64,000 nucleotides of DNA from Tatlockia sp. (GTDB taxonomy: Bacteria; Pseudomonadota; Gammaproteobacteria; Legionellales; Legionellaceae): NCBI GenBank assembly GCA_013697725.1, contig JACCWI010000040.1, forward strand, positions 1 through 64,000, written 5' to 3'. The notes under the pieces are model-generated. The model was not told the origin of the DNA, ran no database searches, and saw only the letters and a list, made by a program, of their open reading frames with translations. Below, piece after piece: positions 10,401 through 17,951 of this stretch. A program made the translations under genes and the position numbers. The stretch's first letter is position 1. Every line of letters starts with the position of its first letter.

Positions 10401-11631
10401 GCCTGTCTCTTGGTTTAACCCCGCATTTCAGTCCACATCCAAACAACACGCAGCAGAAATGTTGCGCGATTTTAGTGAAATATCAAGTCAGTGTGATAGT
10501 TATGTTACCTATTTAAATAACCAGCTTGATGAGATTAATAATCAAATTGCAAGTTTACCTCAAGATATTGAAATCAATGATAAGGGAATTACTGCAAGCA
10601 AAAAGACGGAAATGATCGACGCTATAGCTAGCAGCAAAAAAGAATTTGAACTTTTACAAAAAGAAATTCAAAAAGAGTTAAAGCCTTTTACTGCCTTACA
10701 GTGTGTCTTCAGGGGCGAGCCAAAGCCAAAGTCAAAGTCAAAGCCAGATTTAGATATATCTCAAGATCCTCTCATGGAGCAAGGTTTGTTGAAATTAATG
10801 GAAAAGGCGAAAGCAGGTAAAATGGATTTGGAATTATTGTCACTTGACATTCACTCAACCGATTATGATCTTTCCGAAAAAGCAAAGCTTTTTACTAAAG
10901 AGCATAAAGCAGTCGCTAATCCTAATCCAAACTCAGAGTCCATAGAATCTCAGGGAGCTATTAATAATTTTTTCAAAGAAATAGATCCGATTCCTGCTGG
11001 AAAATTTAGAGAAAAAACAATAAATTGTGGAACTAAAACAGCAAGCTATATAGAAGAACGTGGCTCGGATAATCTCTCTCCAGTGGTTGACAAAGGTGAA
11101 GTTAAATATCCGCCCTCGATTAAGCTTACTGCTGTTGCAATTCCAGATGACGCGCAAGATAAAGTGAAGCTGGCTATGACTATGGCTATTGATTTAGTAT
11201 CTAAGCTTGAAGGTCCTCCTAGCGAGGATAACCCCTTAGTGGTCAAGATGGGTAATCATAAGGATTTCTCAACCTATTTATGGACTGCCTTATGGTTGAC
11301 TCTTGAAGCAGCCCATCCAGACCTGAAAATTGACAAAGTACTTCAAGCAGAATTTAATATAAAGTCTCAGTTTACTTGGTTTGGCAAGGCTTGGGATGCA
11401 AAGTCTATCTATACTACGCAATTTAAAGAATCTCATCACTGCCATTCTCGATTAGCAGGAATTAAAAAGCTTAATGAAATCCGTTTTGGTGATTCGGATG
11501 AGCTTAGAAAAGATGCGCTTGAACATACTAGAGATCTTACCCAATTTTTTAAAGGTAAAATCTCAGCAGTTATCGGCAAAGAAAATGACAAGGAAGAGGA
11601 AAATAGACCAACTTTAGGCCCAAGTAGTTGA
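7444..11631 (+). CDS. large helical protein, candidate Dot/Icm effector
   Basis: No family recognised. From ATG 7444 it is 1,395 aa. This start is preferred because GGAG lies six bases upstream; an ATG at 7426 has no ribosome binding site. There is no signal peptide or membrane segment. The chain looks almost wholly helical, with loose recurring units such as CTDIQVLSLFKQD, NTPTDIILALKKDES and NAGDIQLILGNKK, a likely coiled coil around YVTYLNNQLDEINNQIASL, a KPKSKSKPD linker, and a mixed C-terminal region of about 250 aa. The tail KENDKEEENRPTLGPSS resembles the acidic E-block of Dot/Icm secretion signals. With the PmrA-like box upstream, effector is the best reading. It stands alone between housekeeping genes. 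Confidence 0.7.
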   Translation: MPINEMLSNLLTNNTTLDEHAKPAETFAALDAILTAGFEKDENFRKAIKNHQTYWSPLLKNDFNSEGQEFLSSDQNDFETLTQLALSKRIELTLNNLSDKQLEDIITSPTGDAELNKTFRQKFFDDQGKNKLGQPNLTLNASSSKKLLGFLEVNADRLKHQAKRKLLIKKITQCTDIQVLSLFKQDFPQAVRALFKAGANPHSIADSMPKNLLQGDVSRTISKKGLLMEIANKSTAEILELSDETLHEEDPHDFRAAFEGSNFAANLDERDINTIKSELGSCFLIAYLPTLNANRINDLDNIAKSTTALALKNELNLQPYEYGGAFLEQVFQKDSTIEKIRNVAAITALKLNIATCNEEATLSALSKANTPTDIILALKKDESLGYKEENKFHEALKNVNVKDIAVQAYLRKSLALAPQNSDLFKEHSDKLKKLLLNDDFSVGFSREFIANAPLTLQSELTNHFNIEQNIIDGRQNALTTFIKLNLSTLDEDALADFVDGDNIVALSAKINILLGLPTEDHRFESDYANTKLILNIRGYAAAEELIRIARNAIAITPDKHKSLIATINNFKNDTNISELLQSDELPIEEKYRVQTHLVESLIKNYPNNDSIKVAPPTVTEKLTQLAKETDVAKFKEALTTHFGLTNRDWVTEKTMDQVQKAAVQRLIEPMAAVKFGLAKHPKLRELLTQLPLITQKALIAKPAVIRALADAQNAGDIQLILGNKKLASDSLINELISENRNLNQFAKIANAELSRVLAHIEPPIDLSDKNITIINDVLLVNSLDGSPSRTRNNETNYQAVINYIAHTLNPTNQAVIYRAFGLEANGGTGNNTQSIMKPIQEQQARNQVLLGDYDADPDVEPSQKAIALSLLTLSTSKKLEHAQAQALFTDLRAAPTLADFMKLAEKRKTPPQAYLNIYNPPLAEQLTPQLFNRIKTNAIKSVLLSPNYEEALEEQKAKLASMRANFSEIKVDYLERDKLKKLSKMEPVSWFNPAFQSTSKQHAAEMLRDFSEISSQCDSYVTYLNNQLDEINNQIASLPQDIEINDKGITASKKTEMIDAIASSKKEFELLQKEIQKELKPFTALQCVFRGEPKPKSKSKPDLDISQDPLMEQGLLKLMEKAKAGKMDLELLSLDIHSTDYDLSEKAKLFTKEHKAVANPNPNSESIESQGAINNFFKEIDPIPAGKFREKTINCGTKTASYIEERGSDNLSPVVDKGEVKYPPSIKLTAVAIPDDAQDKVKLAMTMAIDLVSKLEGPPSEDNPLVVKMGNHKDFSTYLWTALWLTLEAAHPDLKIDKVLQAEFNIKSQFTWFGKAWDAKSIYTTQFKESHHCHSRLAGIKKLNEIRFGDSDELRKDALEHTRDLTQFFKGKISAVIGKENDKEEENRPTLGPSS

Positions 11632-11656
11632 GTCAAAAAATTTAAATAGGGACATT

Positions 11657-12469
11657 ATGAATAATAATAACTTACCAATTGGTGTTTTCGATTCGGGAAT
11701 GGGCGGTTTGACAGTGCTTCGCGCTTTGAAAACTGCTCTTCCTAATGAATCCTACATCTACCTAGGCGATACGGCTCGTCTCCCATACGGTACGAAAAGC
11801 CCGAATACCATTCAACTTTATGCTAACCAAATGGCTCGATTATTAGTCGAGCGACGAATTAAAGCCTTAGTCATTGCCTGCAATACGGCTACCACAGCGG
11901 CCCTACCTCATTTACAAGCGATGTTGCCAGATATGCCCGTACTTGGAGTCGTCATCCCTGGCGCTTCGGCTGTTATAACGGCAACTAAAAATCAACGTAT
12001 TTTTGTTTTAGCAACAGAAACGACAATTGCCTCAAATGCTTATCAAAATATTATTGCAAAATCTCTACCCAAGGCTGCAATTCGCGCGCGCGCCTGTTCA
12101 GTTTTAGTGGCTTTAGCTGAAGAGGGCATGGTTTCCAATGCGGTAGCAAAGGAAGCCTTGAAACACTATTTATCAGAATTTCAAGAAGAAGATACCTTGC
12201 TTTTGGGCTGCACCCATTTTCCAGTTTTTAAAACCCTGTTAGCGACGATGCTACCTGAGAAGGTCACGATAGTTGACTCAGCAGAAGCAACTGCCATAGC
12301 TCTGCGAGAGAAACTTATTAAAGCTAACTTGGTCTGTGATAAGCATCAAGCCTTGGTTAATTATTTAGTCACTGATTCCGTTAAACGATTTCAAACGGTG
12401 GGTGAAATATTTTTAGGCGAAGCACTCCCTGGTGAAAATATTGAGCTAGTAGACATCAAACCCGTTTAA
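11657..12469 (+). CDS. murI: glutamate racemase
   Basis: Interconverts L- and D-glutamate for peptidoglycan synthesis in the cytosol. Catalytic motifs are present: FDSGMGGLTVLR (Asp12 region), the first cysteine in VIACNTATT (Cys75) and the second in LLGCTHFPV (Cys185, followed by His187). At 270 aa it has the usual length. The ATG at 11657 is preceded by AGGGAC. Its 3' end overlaps the convergent recombinase gene by four bases, so the two transcripts would be antisense at their ends. Confidence 0.95.
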   Translation: MNNNNLPIGVFDSGMGGLTVLRALKTALPNESYIYLGDTARLPYGTKSPNTIQLYANQMARLLVERRIKALVIACNTATTAALPHLQAMLPDMPVLGVVIPGASAVITATKNQRIFVLATETTIASNAYQNIIAKSLPKAAIRARACSVLVALAEEGMVSNAVAKEALKHYLSEFQEEDTLLLGCTHFPVFKTLLATMLPEKVTIVDSAEATAIALREKLIKANLVCDKHQALVNYLVTDSVKRFQTVGEIFLGEALPGENIELVDIKPV

Positions 12470-13707
12470 TCATTAGACTCTTTAATTTCTGCTCTGATCT
12501 CTATCTGTTTTTTACGTGCAGATTGATAACGGGCTTGCATTTCAACATCGATATATCTATCGGTAGTTGCACTGGAACTGTGGCCTGCATCATCCCGGAC
12601 ATGTTCCCGCGGGCGAGATTTCACATCTTCAGAAATCCCGGTATGCCGCAGCCAATGAACCGTAGCTGAAGAAAGATTATCAGCCTCTTCACCAAAGCCT
12701 TGGTAACGTAATTGTTCAGCAGCCTTATCGAAACAAAGCTGAACTAAACGGCGAAGTGGTGCGGTATCACTCATGGGGCCGATTCCTTTCATCTTTGGTA
12801 TCAGATAGGAATTATCTGCAAGAGAAGGCAAAGGCGACAAGCCTAAAAATTGGCGCCAGCGAACCAAACTTGCAAGCATAGCTTCACTCACCGCAATTTG
12901 ACGTTCTTTATTGCCTTTTCCAACGGTGGTAAACCACCAATAGCCATTAGAATCTTTAGCAAAGTGATTCATTGTCGGTACCCAACGTTCACTGGCAGCC
13001 AGTTCCGAAATTCGCAGATACATGCCAAAAAGCATGCTTAAAATAAAACGCGTTCGCTCATGTTTTTCTGGGTATTCTTGAGCGAGCGCTTCCGAAGCGC
13101 TTAAGACGGCTTCCCACTGTTGTAAACTCAAACGTCGAATAGGGGCATTTTGCTGCTGTTTTCGAATAAACTTGGATTTCTGGCGAATAAGGGCAACTGG
13201 GTTGGCTAAAAGATATTCCTCAGCGATTAAAAAATTAAAAAATGTACTTAAAATAGCAAAAATTTCCTGCACCGCACCCTGGGATAAATTAAATTGCTCA
13301 ATAGAAACTTCGGCACCCTTTTTCCGGGAAAATTTGCTAATGGTCGCAATAAAAGGTAGCCATTCCGGATTAGGGATTCGCTTACCGTCTTTTTCAATAA
13401 AGCGAGGCACTTTTTTGGTGCCAATCCAGGATAGGGGCGGTTTTTGACAAAAACGAACAAATTGTTCAATATCTTGATGTTTAAGTTCACTGAGAGTTAC
13501 TTTTTTAATAAGCCAGCACCATTGTAATAAGCGCTCAGTTTCCCGCCTATAACTATTGAATGTGCCTAGGCTGCCCGTATAGCTTTTAAGAAAATTTAAA
13601 CTATGGTAAAAATCTTTGTAAAATTCTGGAGCAGGCAGGACTACATTATCCATGTTATTACGAATTTGAGTTAGGCTGTCAAAAATTGCTAAGAGCTGAA
13701 TTTTCAT
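12466..13707 (-). CDS. tyrosine recombinase / phage-type integrase
   Basis: A site-specific recombinase of about 413 aa. All catalytic residues can be read, numbered from ATG 13707: Arg232 (YLRISELA), Lys264 (VGKGNKER), His351 and Arg354 (HWLRHTG), His376 (AGHSS) and the nucleophile Tyr385 (TDRYID). The N-terminal half is a helical SAM-like core-binding domain (about 40-165). A TTG at 13725 would add six residues. It ends four bases inside murI and lies upstream of a tRNA cluster, which suits an island or phage integrase, but no recombination directionality factor, phage genes or direct repeats were seen. It may instead be a resident chromosomal recombinase. Confidence 0.85.
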   Translation of the reverse strand: MKIQLLAIFDSLTQIRNNMDNVVLPAPEFYKDFYHSLNFLKSYTGSLGTFNSYRRETERLLQWCWLIKKVTLSELKHQDIEQFVRFCQKPPLSWIGTKKVPRFIEKDGKRIPNPEWLPFIATISKFSRKKGAEVSIEQFNLSQGAVQEIFAILSTFFNFLIAEEYLLANPVALIRQKSKFIRKQQQNAPIRRLSLQQWEAVLSASEALAQEYPEKHERTRFILSMLFGMYLRISELAASERWVPTMNHFAKDSNGYWWFTTVGKGNKERQIAVSEAMLASLVRWRQFLGLSPLPSLADNSYLIPKMKGIGPMSDTAPLRRLVQLCFDKAAEQLRYQGFGEEADNLSSATVHWLRHTGISEDVKSRPREHVRDDAGHSSSATTDRYIDVEMQARYQSARKKQIEIRAEIKESND

Positions 13708-13813
13708 AAAGACTTTTTTAATCAATAAAAGCTGATGTTATCTCATTAAAAATATCTCTACCATCAGCTTGCTAACAATTCGCTCTAAGTTAAATAATAT
13801 TTGAATAGAATTA

Positions 13814-13842
13814 TTGACCTCGTCCGTAGCTCCGAGTATCAT
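13814..13842 (+). promoter_or_regulatory. sigma-70 promoter of the Pro-Arg-His-Leu tRNA operon
   Basis: TTGACC (13814-13819), a 17-bp spacer, then TATCAT (13837-13842). The following TTGCGCTC is a GC-rich discriminator typical of stringently controlled stable-RNA promoters. The first tRNA begins about 30 bases downstream. Confidence 0.75.
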
Positions 13843-13871
13843 TTGCGCTCTGTCTTAGAGACGGTATTAAA

Positions 13872-13948
13872 CGGGGTGTAGCGCAGCCTGGTAGCGCGCC
13901 TGCTTTGGGAGCAGGATGTCGGGAGTTCGAATCTCTCCACCCCGACCA
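13872..13948 (+). tRNA. tRNA-Pro (anticodon TGG)
   Basis: 77-nt cloverleaf starting CGGGGTG, anticodon loop with TGG, T-loop GTTCGAATC, acceptor 3' strand followed by an encoded ACCA end. First tRNA of a four-gene operon. Confidence 0.96.
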
Positions 13949-13956
13949 GTTTTTAT

Positions 13957-14033
13957 GCGCCCGTAGCTCATCTGGATAGAGCATCGGCCTTCTAAGCCGA
14001 GGGTAGCAGGTTCGAGTCCTGCCGGGCGTACCA
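13957..14033 (+). tRNA. tRNA-Arg (anticodon TCT)
   Basis: 77-nt cloverleaf starting GCGCCCG. The anticodon loop CTTCTAA gives TCT, which reads AGA/AGG. T-arm GGTTCGAGTCC; encoded CCA. The first acceptor pair appears to be G-T. Confidence 0.95.
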
Positions 14034-14073
14034 GCCTTGGGCAGAATATCAGATCCGTTAATAAAGATTATAT

Positions 14074-14150
14074 GGTGAGCGTAGCTCAGTTGGTAGAGCC
14101 CCGGGTTGTGATCCCGGTTGTCGTGGGTTCGAATCCCATCGTTCACCCCA
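14074..14150 (+). tRNA. tRNA-His (anticodon GTG)
   Basis: The cloverleaf includes the extra 5' G(-1) at 14074 opposite C73, the histidine identity element. The anticodon loop TTGTGAT gives GTG. The encoded CCA ends at 14150. Confidence 0.96.
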
Positions 14151-14187
14151 GTTCCTCGAGAATTTAGAAAATCTAAAGATGTATTTC

Positions 14188-14208
14188 AAGTCTTTACAAT
14201 AAAGACTT
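14188..14208. other. hairpin between tRNA-His and tRNA-Leu
   Basis: Perfect 9-bp inverted repeat AAGTCTTTA / TAAAGACTT with a CAA loop. It has no T-tract and so is not a clear terminator. It may be a processing signal or partial terminator inside the tRNA operon. Confidence 0.5.
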
Positions 14209-14233
14209 ACTGTTTGATAATTCCACCCTGATT

Positions 14234-14318
14234 GCGAAAGTGGCGGAACTGGTAGACGCGCTGGATTTAGGTTCCAGTGGGGCAACCCGTGAGAGTTCGA
14301 GTCTCTCCTTTCGCACCA
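14234..14318 (+). tRNA. tRNA-Leu (anticodon TAG)
   Basis: 85-nt class II tRNA starting GCGAAAG with a long variable arm. The anticodon loop TTTAGGT gives TAG. Encoded CCA. The tig start codon follows only 28 bases later. Confidence 0.96.
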
Positions 14319-14346
14319 CTTATTTAAATATCCGTGAGGTGACTAG

Positions 14347-15678
14347 ATGCAAGTTTCTGTTGAGACCCTGAAAGGTTTGGAACGTAAATTAACGGTTTCG
14401 GTACCATCCGAAGAAGTAGAGAAAGAAGTGGGCCTTCGCCTCAACAAGCTTGCTCTTAAAGTTAAAGTTGATGGATTTCGTCCTGGTAAAGTACCACTGC
14501 ACGAAGTTAAAAACCGTTTTTCACATACCGTCCGTGAAGAAGTTGCCCGAGAAATGGTTCAATCAACTCTGTTTGAAGCCTTGCAAAAAAATGAATTAGT
14601 ACCTGCCGGATCGCCTAATGTCGAACCTGAACAAATTGAATCAGGTAAAGATTTCGTATACACCGCTATTTTTGAAATATTTCCCAAATTTGATGTGGTT
14701 GAACTCAATAATGATGAAATAGAATTAATTCGCTCTCAAGTTAATGACGAAGATGTTAAAGACATGCTTGAAAAATTGCGCGAGCAAAACAAAGAATGGC
14801 ATGAAGTTTCACGTGATGCGGCTAAAGGCGATAAATTAGTTATCGATTTTGAAGGCTTTCTGGGCGATAGTCCATTTGAAGGCGGTCAATCAGAAGGCTT
14901 TGAATTGATACTCGGCTCAGGATCGATGATTCCAGGCTTTGAAGAGGGACTCATCGGCGCTAAAAAAGATAAACCTTTTGACCTCAAAGTAACTTTTCCC
15001 AGCGATTATGCGCATAAAGAATTAGCAGGAAAAGAGGTTACCTTTAAGATAACCGTCCATAAGATTTTAGAAGGTCAATTACCACCTTTAGATGAAGCTT
15101 TTGCTGAAAAATTCAATATCAAAGAAGGCGGTATGGAAGCTTTGGCAAAAGATATCAAAGAAAACATGGTGCGTGAGCTTGAGCGCCGTCTTTCTTCATT
15201 AAACCGTGAAAAAATATTCAATAAATTAATGGAGTTAAATGCTTTTGACTTACCTTCAGCTCTTATTGAACAAGAAATTGAACATTTAAAACACGATATG
15301 TATCACCGACTCTATGGTAATGAACACTCCGATAACGAGAAAATTCCGGATTTTCCTCGGGCATTATTTGAAGAACAAGCAAAACGTCGTGTGCAACTTG
15401 GCTTATTATTCTCAGAATATGTTAAAAAACATGAGATAGTTGCGGATAAAGAACGGGTCAACGCCATGATAGAAAAATTTGCAAATGCTTATGAAAAGCC
15501 TGAAGAACTTCGTGAATGGTACAATAGTAGTAAAGAACGTTTAGCAGAGGTTGAAGCCTTGGTTATGGAAGAGATGGTTGCTGAGAAAATCTCTGAGAAG
15601 GCCAAAATTGTTGAGAAAACTCAAAAATACGATGAAGTGATGAATCCTGCTAAGGACAGTAATACTAAAGGAGAGTAG
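14347..15678 (+). CDS. tig: trigger factor, ribosome-associated chaperone
   Basis: A 443-aa cytosolic chaperone that binds nascent chains at the ribosome exit tunnel and has peptidyl-prolyl isomerase activity. The N-terminal ribosome-binding domain has the signature FRPGKVP (about residues 44-50, usually GFRxGKxP). The central FKBP-like domain (about 150-245) includes [11 protein letters not shown] and [14 protein letters not shown]. The C-terminal chaperone domain is long and helical. GAGG precedes the ATG. Only 28 bases separate it from tRNA-Leu, so it is probably read at least partly from the tRNA promoter. It heads the tig-clpP-clpX-lon quality-control block. Confidence 0.96.
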   Translation: MQVSVETLKGLERKLTVSVPSEEVEKEVGLRLNKLALKVKVDGFRPGKVPLHEVKNRFSHTVREEVAREMVQSTLFEALQKNELVPAGSPNVEPEQIESGKDFVYTAIFEIFPKFDVVELNNDEIELIRSQVNDEDVKDMLEKLREQNKEWHEVSRDAAKGDKLVIDFEGFLGDSPFEGGQSEGFELILGSGSMIPGFEEGLIGAKKDKPFDLKVTFPSDYAHKELAGKEVTFKITVHKILEGQLPPLDEAFAEKFNIKEGGMEALAKDIKENMVRELERRLSSLNREKIFNKLMELNAFDLPSALIEQEIEHLKHDMYHRLYGNEHSDNEKIPDFPRALFEEQAKRRVQLGLLFSEYVKKHEIVADKERVNAMIEKFANAYEKPEELREWYNSSKERLAEVEALVMEEMVAEKISEKAKIVEKTQKYDEVMNPAKDSNTKGE

Positions 15679-15679
15679 A

Positions 15680-16318
15680 ATGTCAGCTTATTCAAACAAT
15701 TTGATAAGAAATGCCAGTGGCTTAGTGCCTATGGTAGTTGAACAGACTTCTCGTGGCGAGAGATCTTATGATATTTACTCAAGACTTTTAAAAGATCGAA
15801 TCATTTTCCTTTTAGGAGAAGTTGAAGATCATATGGCGAATCTGGTTGTAGCTCAGCTTTTATTTTTAGAATCTGAAAACCCGGATAAAGAGATTTCCTT
15901 GTATATCAATTCCCCAGGAGGAGTGGTTACAGCCGGTCTTGCTATTTATGACACTATGCAATTTATAAAACCTGATGTGAGTACTTTATGTATTGGCCAA
16001 GCTGCAAGTGCAGCAGCATTATTGCTCTGTGCCGGTGCTGCAGGAAAACGATTTTGTTTGCCAAACTCACGTGTAATGATCCATCAACCACTTGGTGGTT
16101 ATCGGGGTCAGGCAACTGATATTGAGATTCATGCAAGAGAAACTTTAGCTGTGCGAGAGCGCTTAAATTGCATTATGGCTAAACATACCAATAAAACGCC
16201 AGCCGAAATTATGCGCGATACAGAGCGTGATAACTTCATGAGCGCTACTCAAGCATGCGAATATGGTTTAATAGATAAGGTTCTCTACGATCGCGAAGCA
16301 TTATCCAAAGCTGAGTAA
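15680..16318 (+). CDS. clpP: ATP-dependent Clp protease proteolytic subunit
   Basis: The serine peptidase that forms the tetradecameric barrel partnering ClpX. The catalytic triad is readable: Ser110 (IGQAASAAA), His135 ([10 protein letters not shown]) and Asp184 (TERDNFM), the usual offset from the mature E. coli numbering, implying a short propeptide of about 13 residues. 212 aa is normal. The start lies one base after the tig stop, with GGAG inside the end of tig, so the two are translationally close. A hairpin terminator follows, separating it from clpX. Confidence 0.97.
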   Translation: MSAYSNNLIRNASGLVPMVVEQTSRGERSYDIYSRLLKDRIIFLLGEVEDHMANLVVAQLLFLESENPDKEISLYINSPGGVVTAGLAIYDTMQFIKPDVSTLCIGQAASAAALLLCAGAAGKRFCLPNSRVMIHQPLGGYRGQATDIEIHARETLAVRERLNCIMAKHTNKTPAEIMRDTERDNFMSATQACEYGLIDKVLYDREALSKAE

Positions 16319-16321
16319 TTA

Positions 16322-16357
16322 AAAGACAGATAAGTCTATTTAGACTTATTTGTCTTT
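16322..16357 (+). terminator. intrinsic terminator after clpP
   Basis: Stem 16322-16336 (AAAGACAGATAAGTC) pairs with 16343-16357 with one mismatch around a TATTTA loop. The 3' arm ends in a T-rich stretch. It ends the tig-clpP unit; its symmetry would allow action in both directions. Confidence 0.8.
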
Positions 16358-16440
16358 TTACTGGCGCTATTTTTTCAATTGTTTTAAATTTTACTAAAAT
16401 TACCTGAGGAACTAGGTTGCAGTAAGAGAGGGGTTTGTAG

Positions 16441-17715
16441 ATGAGTAAAACCGGTAACGACGATGGTGACAAGATTTTATATTGTTCGTTTTGCGGAAAA
16501 AGTCAGCACGAAGTAAAAAAACTGATTGCAGGTCCATCAGTATTTGTTTGCGATGAATGTGTTGAACTTTGTAATGATATTATTCGAGAAGAAACGCAAG
16601 ATGCCCCCGAAGAGGCTGAAGAAAAATTACCCTCGCCTAAAGAAATTTCAAATTTTCTTGATGAATATGTAATTGGACAGCCACACGCTAAAAAAGTGCT
16701 ATCCGTTGCTGTATATAATCATTACAAGCGTTTATATCATAAAACAGAAGATGGAATTGAATTAGGTAAATCTAATATCCTATTAATAGGCCCTACAGGT
16801 AGTGGTAAAACTTTATTAGCACAAACCTTGGCTCGATTACTTAATGTTCCATTCACCATGGCAGATGCGACTACTTTGACAGAAGCTGGCTATGTCGGTG
16901 AAGACGTGGAAAATATTATCCAGAAGTTGCTGCAAAAATGCGATTATGATGTTGATAAAGCACAGCAAGGTATCGTTTATATAGATGAAATTGATAAAAT
17001 TTCAAGAAAATCAGACAATCCCTCAATCACGCGTGATGTTTCAGGGGAAGGCGTGCAACAGGCTTTATTAAAATTAATTGAAGGCACTATTGCCTCTGTA
17101 CCTCCTCAGGGCGGGCGTAAACACCCTCAACAAGAATTTTTACAAGTTGATACCTCAAATATTTTATTCATTTGTGGAGGAGCTTTCGCCGGCCTTGATA
17201 AAGTAATACGAGAGCGCAGCGATAAGTCAGGAATTGGTTTCTCAGCACAATTAAGAAATCAAAAAAGTGTAAAAGATATGGAAAAAATCCTTGATGGATT
17301 AGAGTCTGAAGATCTTGTTAAATATGGTTTAATACCAGAATTCGTGGGAAGGTTACCTGTTGTAACTACTTTAAATGAATTAAATGAAGAAGCCATGGTT
17401 GATATTCTTACTCGTCCTAAAAATGCACTTACCAAGCAATTTCATGCTTTACTCAAAATGGAAAACGTTGAGTTAGAGTTTCATGAAGGTGCACTTCGGC
17501 TAATTGCTAAAAAAGCATTGGAAAGAAAAATTGGCGCCAGAGGTTTACGTGCAATACTTGAAAATATACTTTTAGACACCATGTATGAATTGCCATCTCT
17601 TGAAGGTGTAAAAAAAGTGATTATTAATGAAGCGGTTATTAACAGTAATGGAAATCCTATCCTGATTTATGAGGGAGAGGAAGATAAACAATGTGCTACA
17701 GGTGGCGGAGAATAG
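16441..17715 (+). CDS. clpX: ClpX, AAA+ unfoldase of the ClpXP protease
   Basis: A 424-aa hexameric unfoldase that feeds substrates to ClpP. The N-terminal zinc-binding domain has Cys15, Cys18, Cys37 and Cys40 (YCSFCGK and VCDECVEL). The AAA+ domain has Walker [13 protein letters not shown] (near 118), the pore loop GYVGEDVE and Walker [11 protein letters not shown]. The ClpP-binding loop IGF is present in KSGIGFSAQ. The C-terminal small domain contains [17 protein letters not shown] precedes the ATG. It has its own space after the clpP terminator, so separate transcription is likely. Confidence 0.97.
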   Translation: MSKTGNDDGDKILYCSFCGKSQHEVKKLIAGPSVFVCDECVELCNDIIREETQDAPEEAEEKLPSPKEISNFLDEYVIGQPHAKKVLSVAVYNHYKRLYHKTEDGIELGKSNILLIGPTGSGKTLLAQTLARLLNVPFTMADATTLTEAGYVGEDVENIIQKLLQKCDYDVDKAQQGIVYIDEIDKISRKSDNPSITRDVSGEGVQQALLKLIEGTIASVPPQGGRKHPQQEFLQVDTSNILFICGGAFAGLDKVIRERSDKSGIGFSAQLRNQKSVKDMEKILDGLESEDLVKYGLIPEFVGRLPVVTTLNELNEEAMVDILTRPKNALTKQFHALLKMENVELEFHEGALRLIAKKALERKIGARGLRAILENILLDTMYELPSLEGVKKVIINEAVINSNGNPILIYEGEEDKQCATGGGE

Positions 17716-17806
17716 CCTAAGATAACTGAATGAGGGTTTACTATCTAACTGAAAATAAAGGATTTTCAAGAATAGTAGACCACTTAACTTAGAATTCAGT
17801 TTGCGC

Positions 17807-17823
17807 GCAGTTGATTCAACTGC
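17807..17823. promoter_or_regulatory. 17-bp palindrome upstream of lon
   Basis: GCAGTTGA-T-TCAACTGC is a perfect inverted repeat in the clpX-lon gap. It has no T-tract, so a protein-binding site is more likely than a terminator. No regulator is identified. Confidence 0.35.
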
Positions 17824-17851
17824 CATATTTAGGATAGTAATAGGTCAAGTC

Positions 17852-17885
17852 GCTCTACTATAAAGTAGAGCAGCTATTTTTGGTT
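17852..17885 (+). terminator. probable terminator after clpX
   Basis: GCTCTACT (17852-17859) and AGTAGAGC (17864-17871) form a perfect 8-bp stem with an ATAA loop. T-rich sequence follows (TATTTTTGGTTGTTTTTT). Confidence 0.6.
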
Positions 17886-17951
17886 GTTTTTTCAATAAAG
17901 CAACTAAAATTATTATATTCTCTAGGATTATCGTTTGAATAAGGGCTCATT

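Noticed and set aside
13811..14285. Two overlapping minus-strand reading frames with runs such as GWRDSNSRHPAPKAGALP
   Set aside because: They are antisense readings of the Pro, Arg, His and Leu tRNA genes; such frames are common artefacts.
13714..14330. Genomic island attachment site at the tRNA cluster
   Set aside because: No duplicated tRNA 3' end was found in the window, and murI and tig on either side are in ordinary core context.
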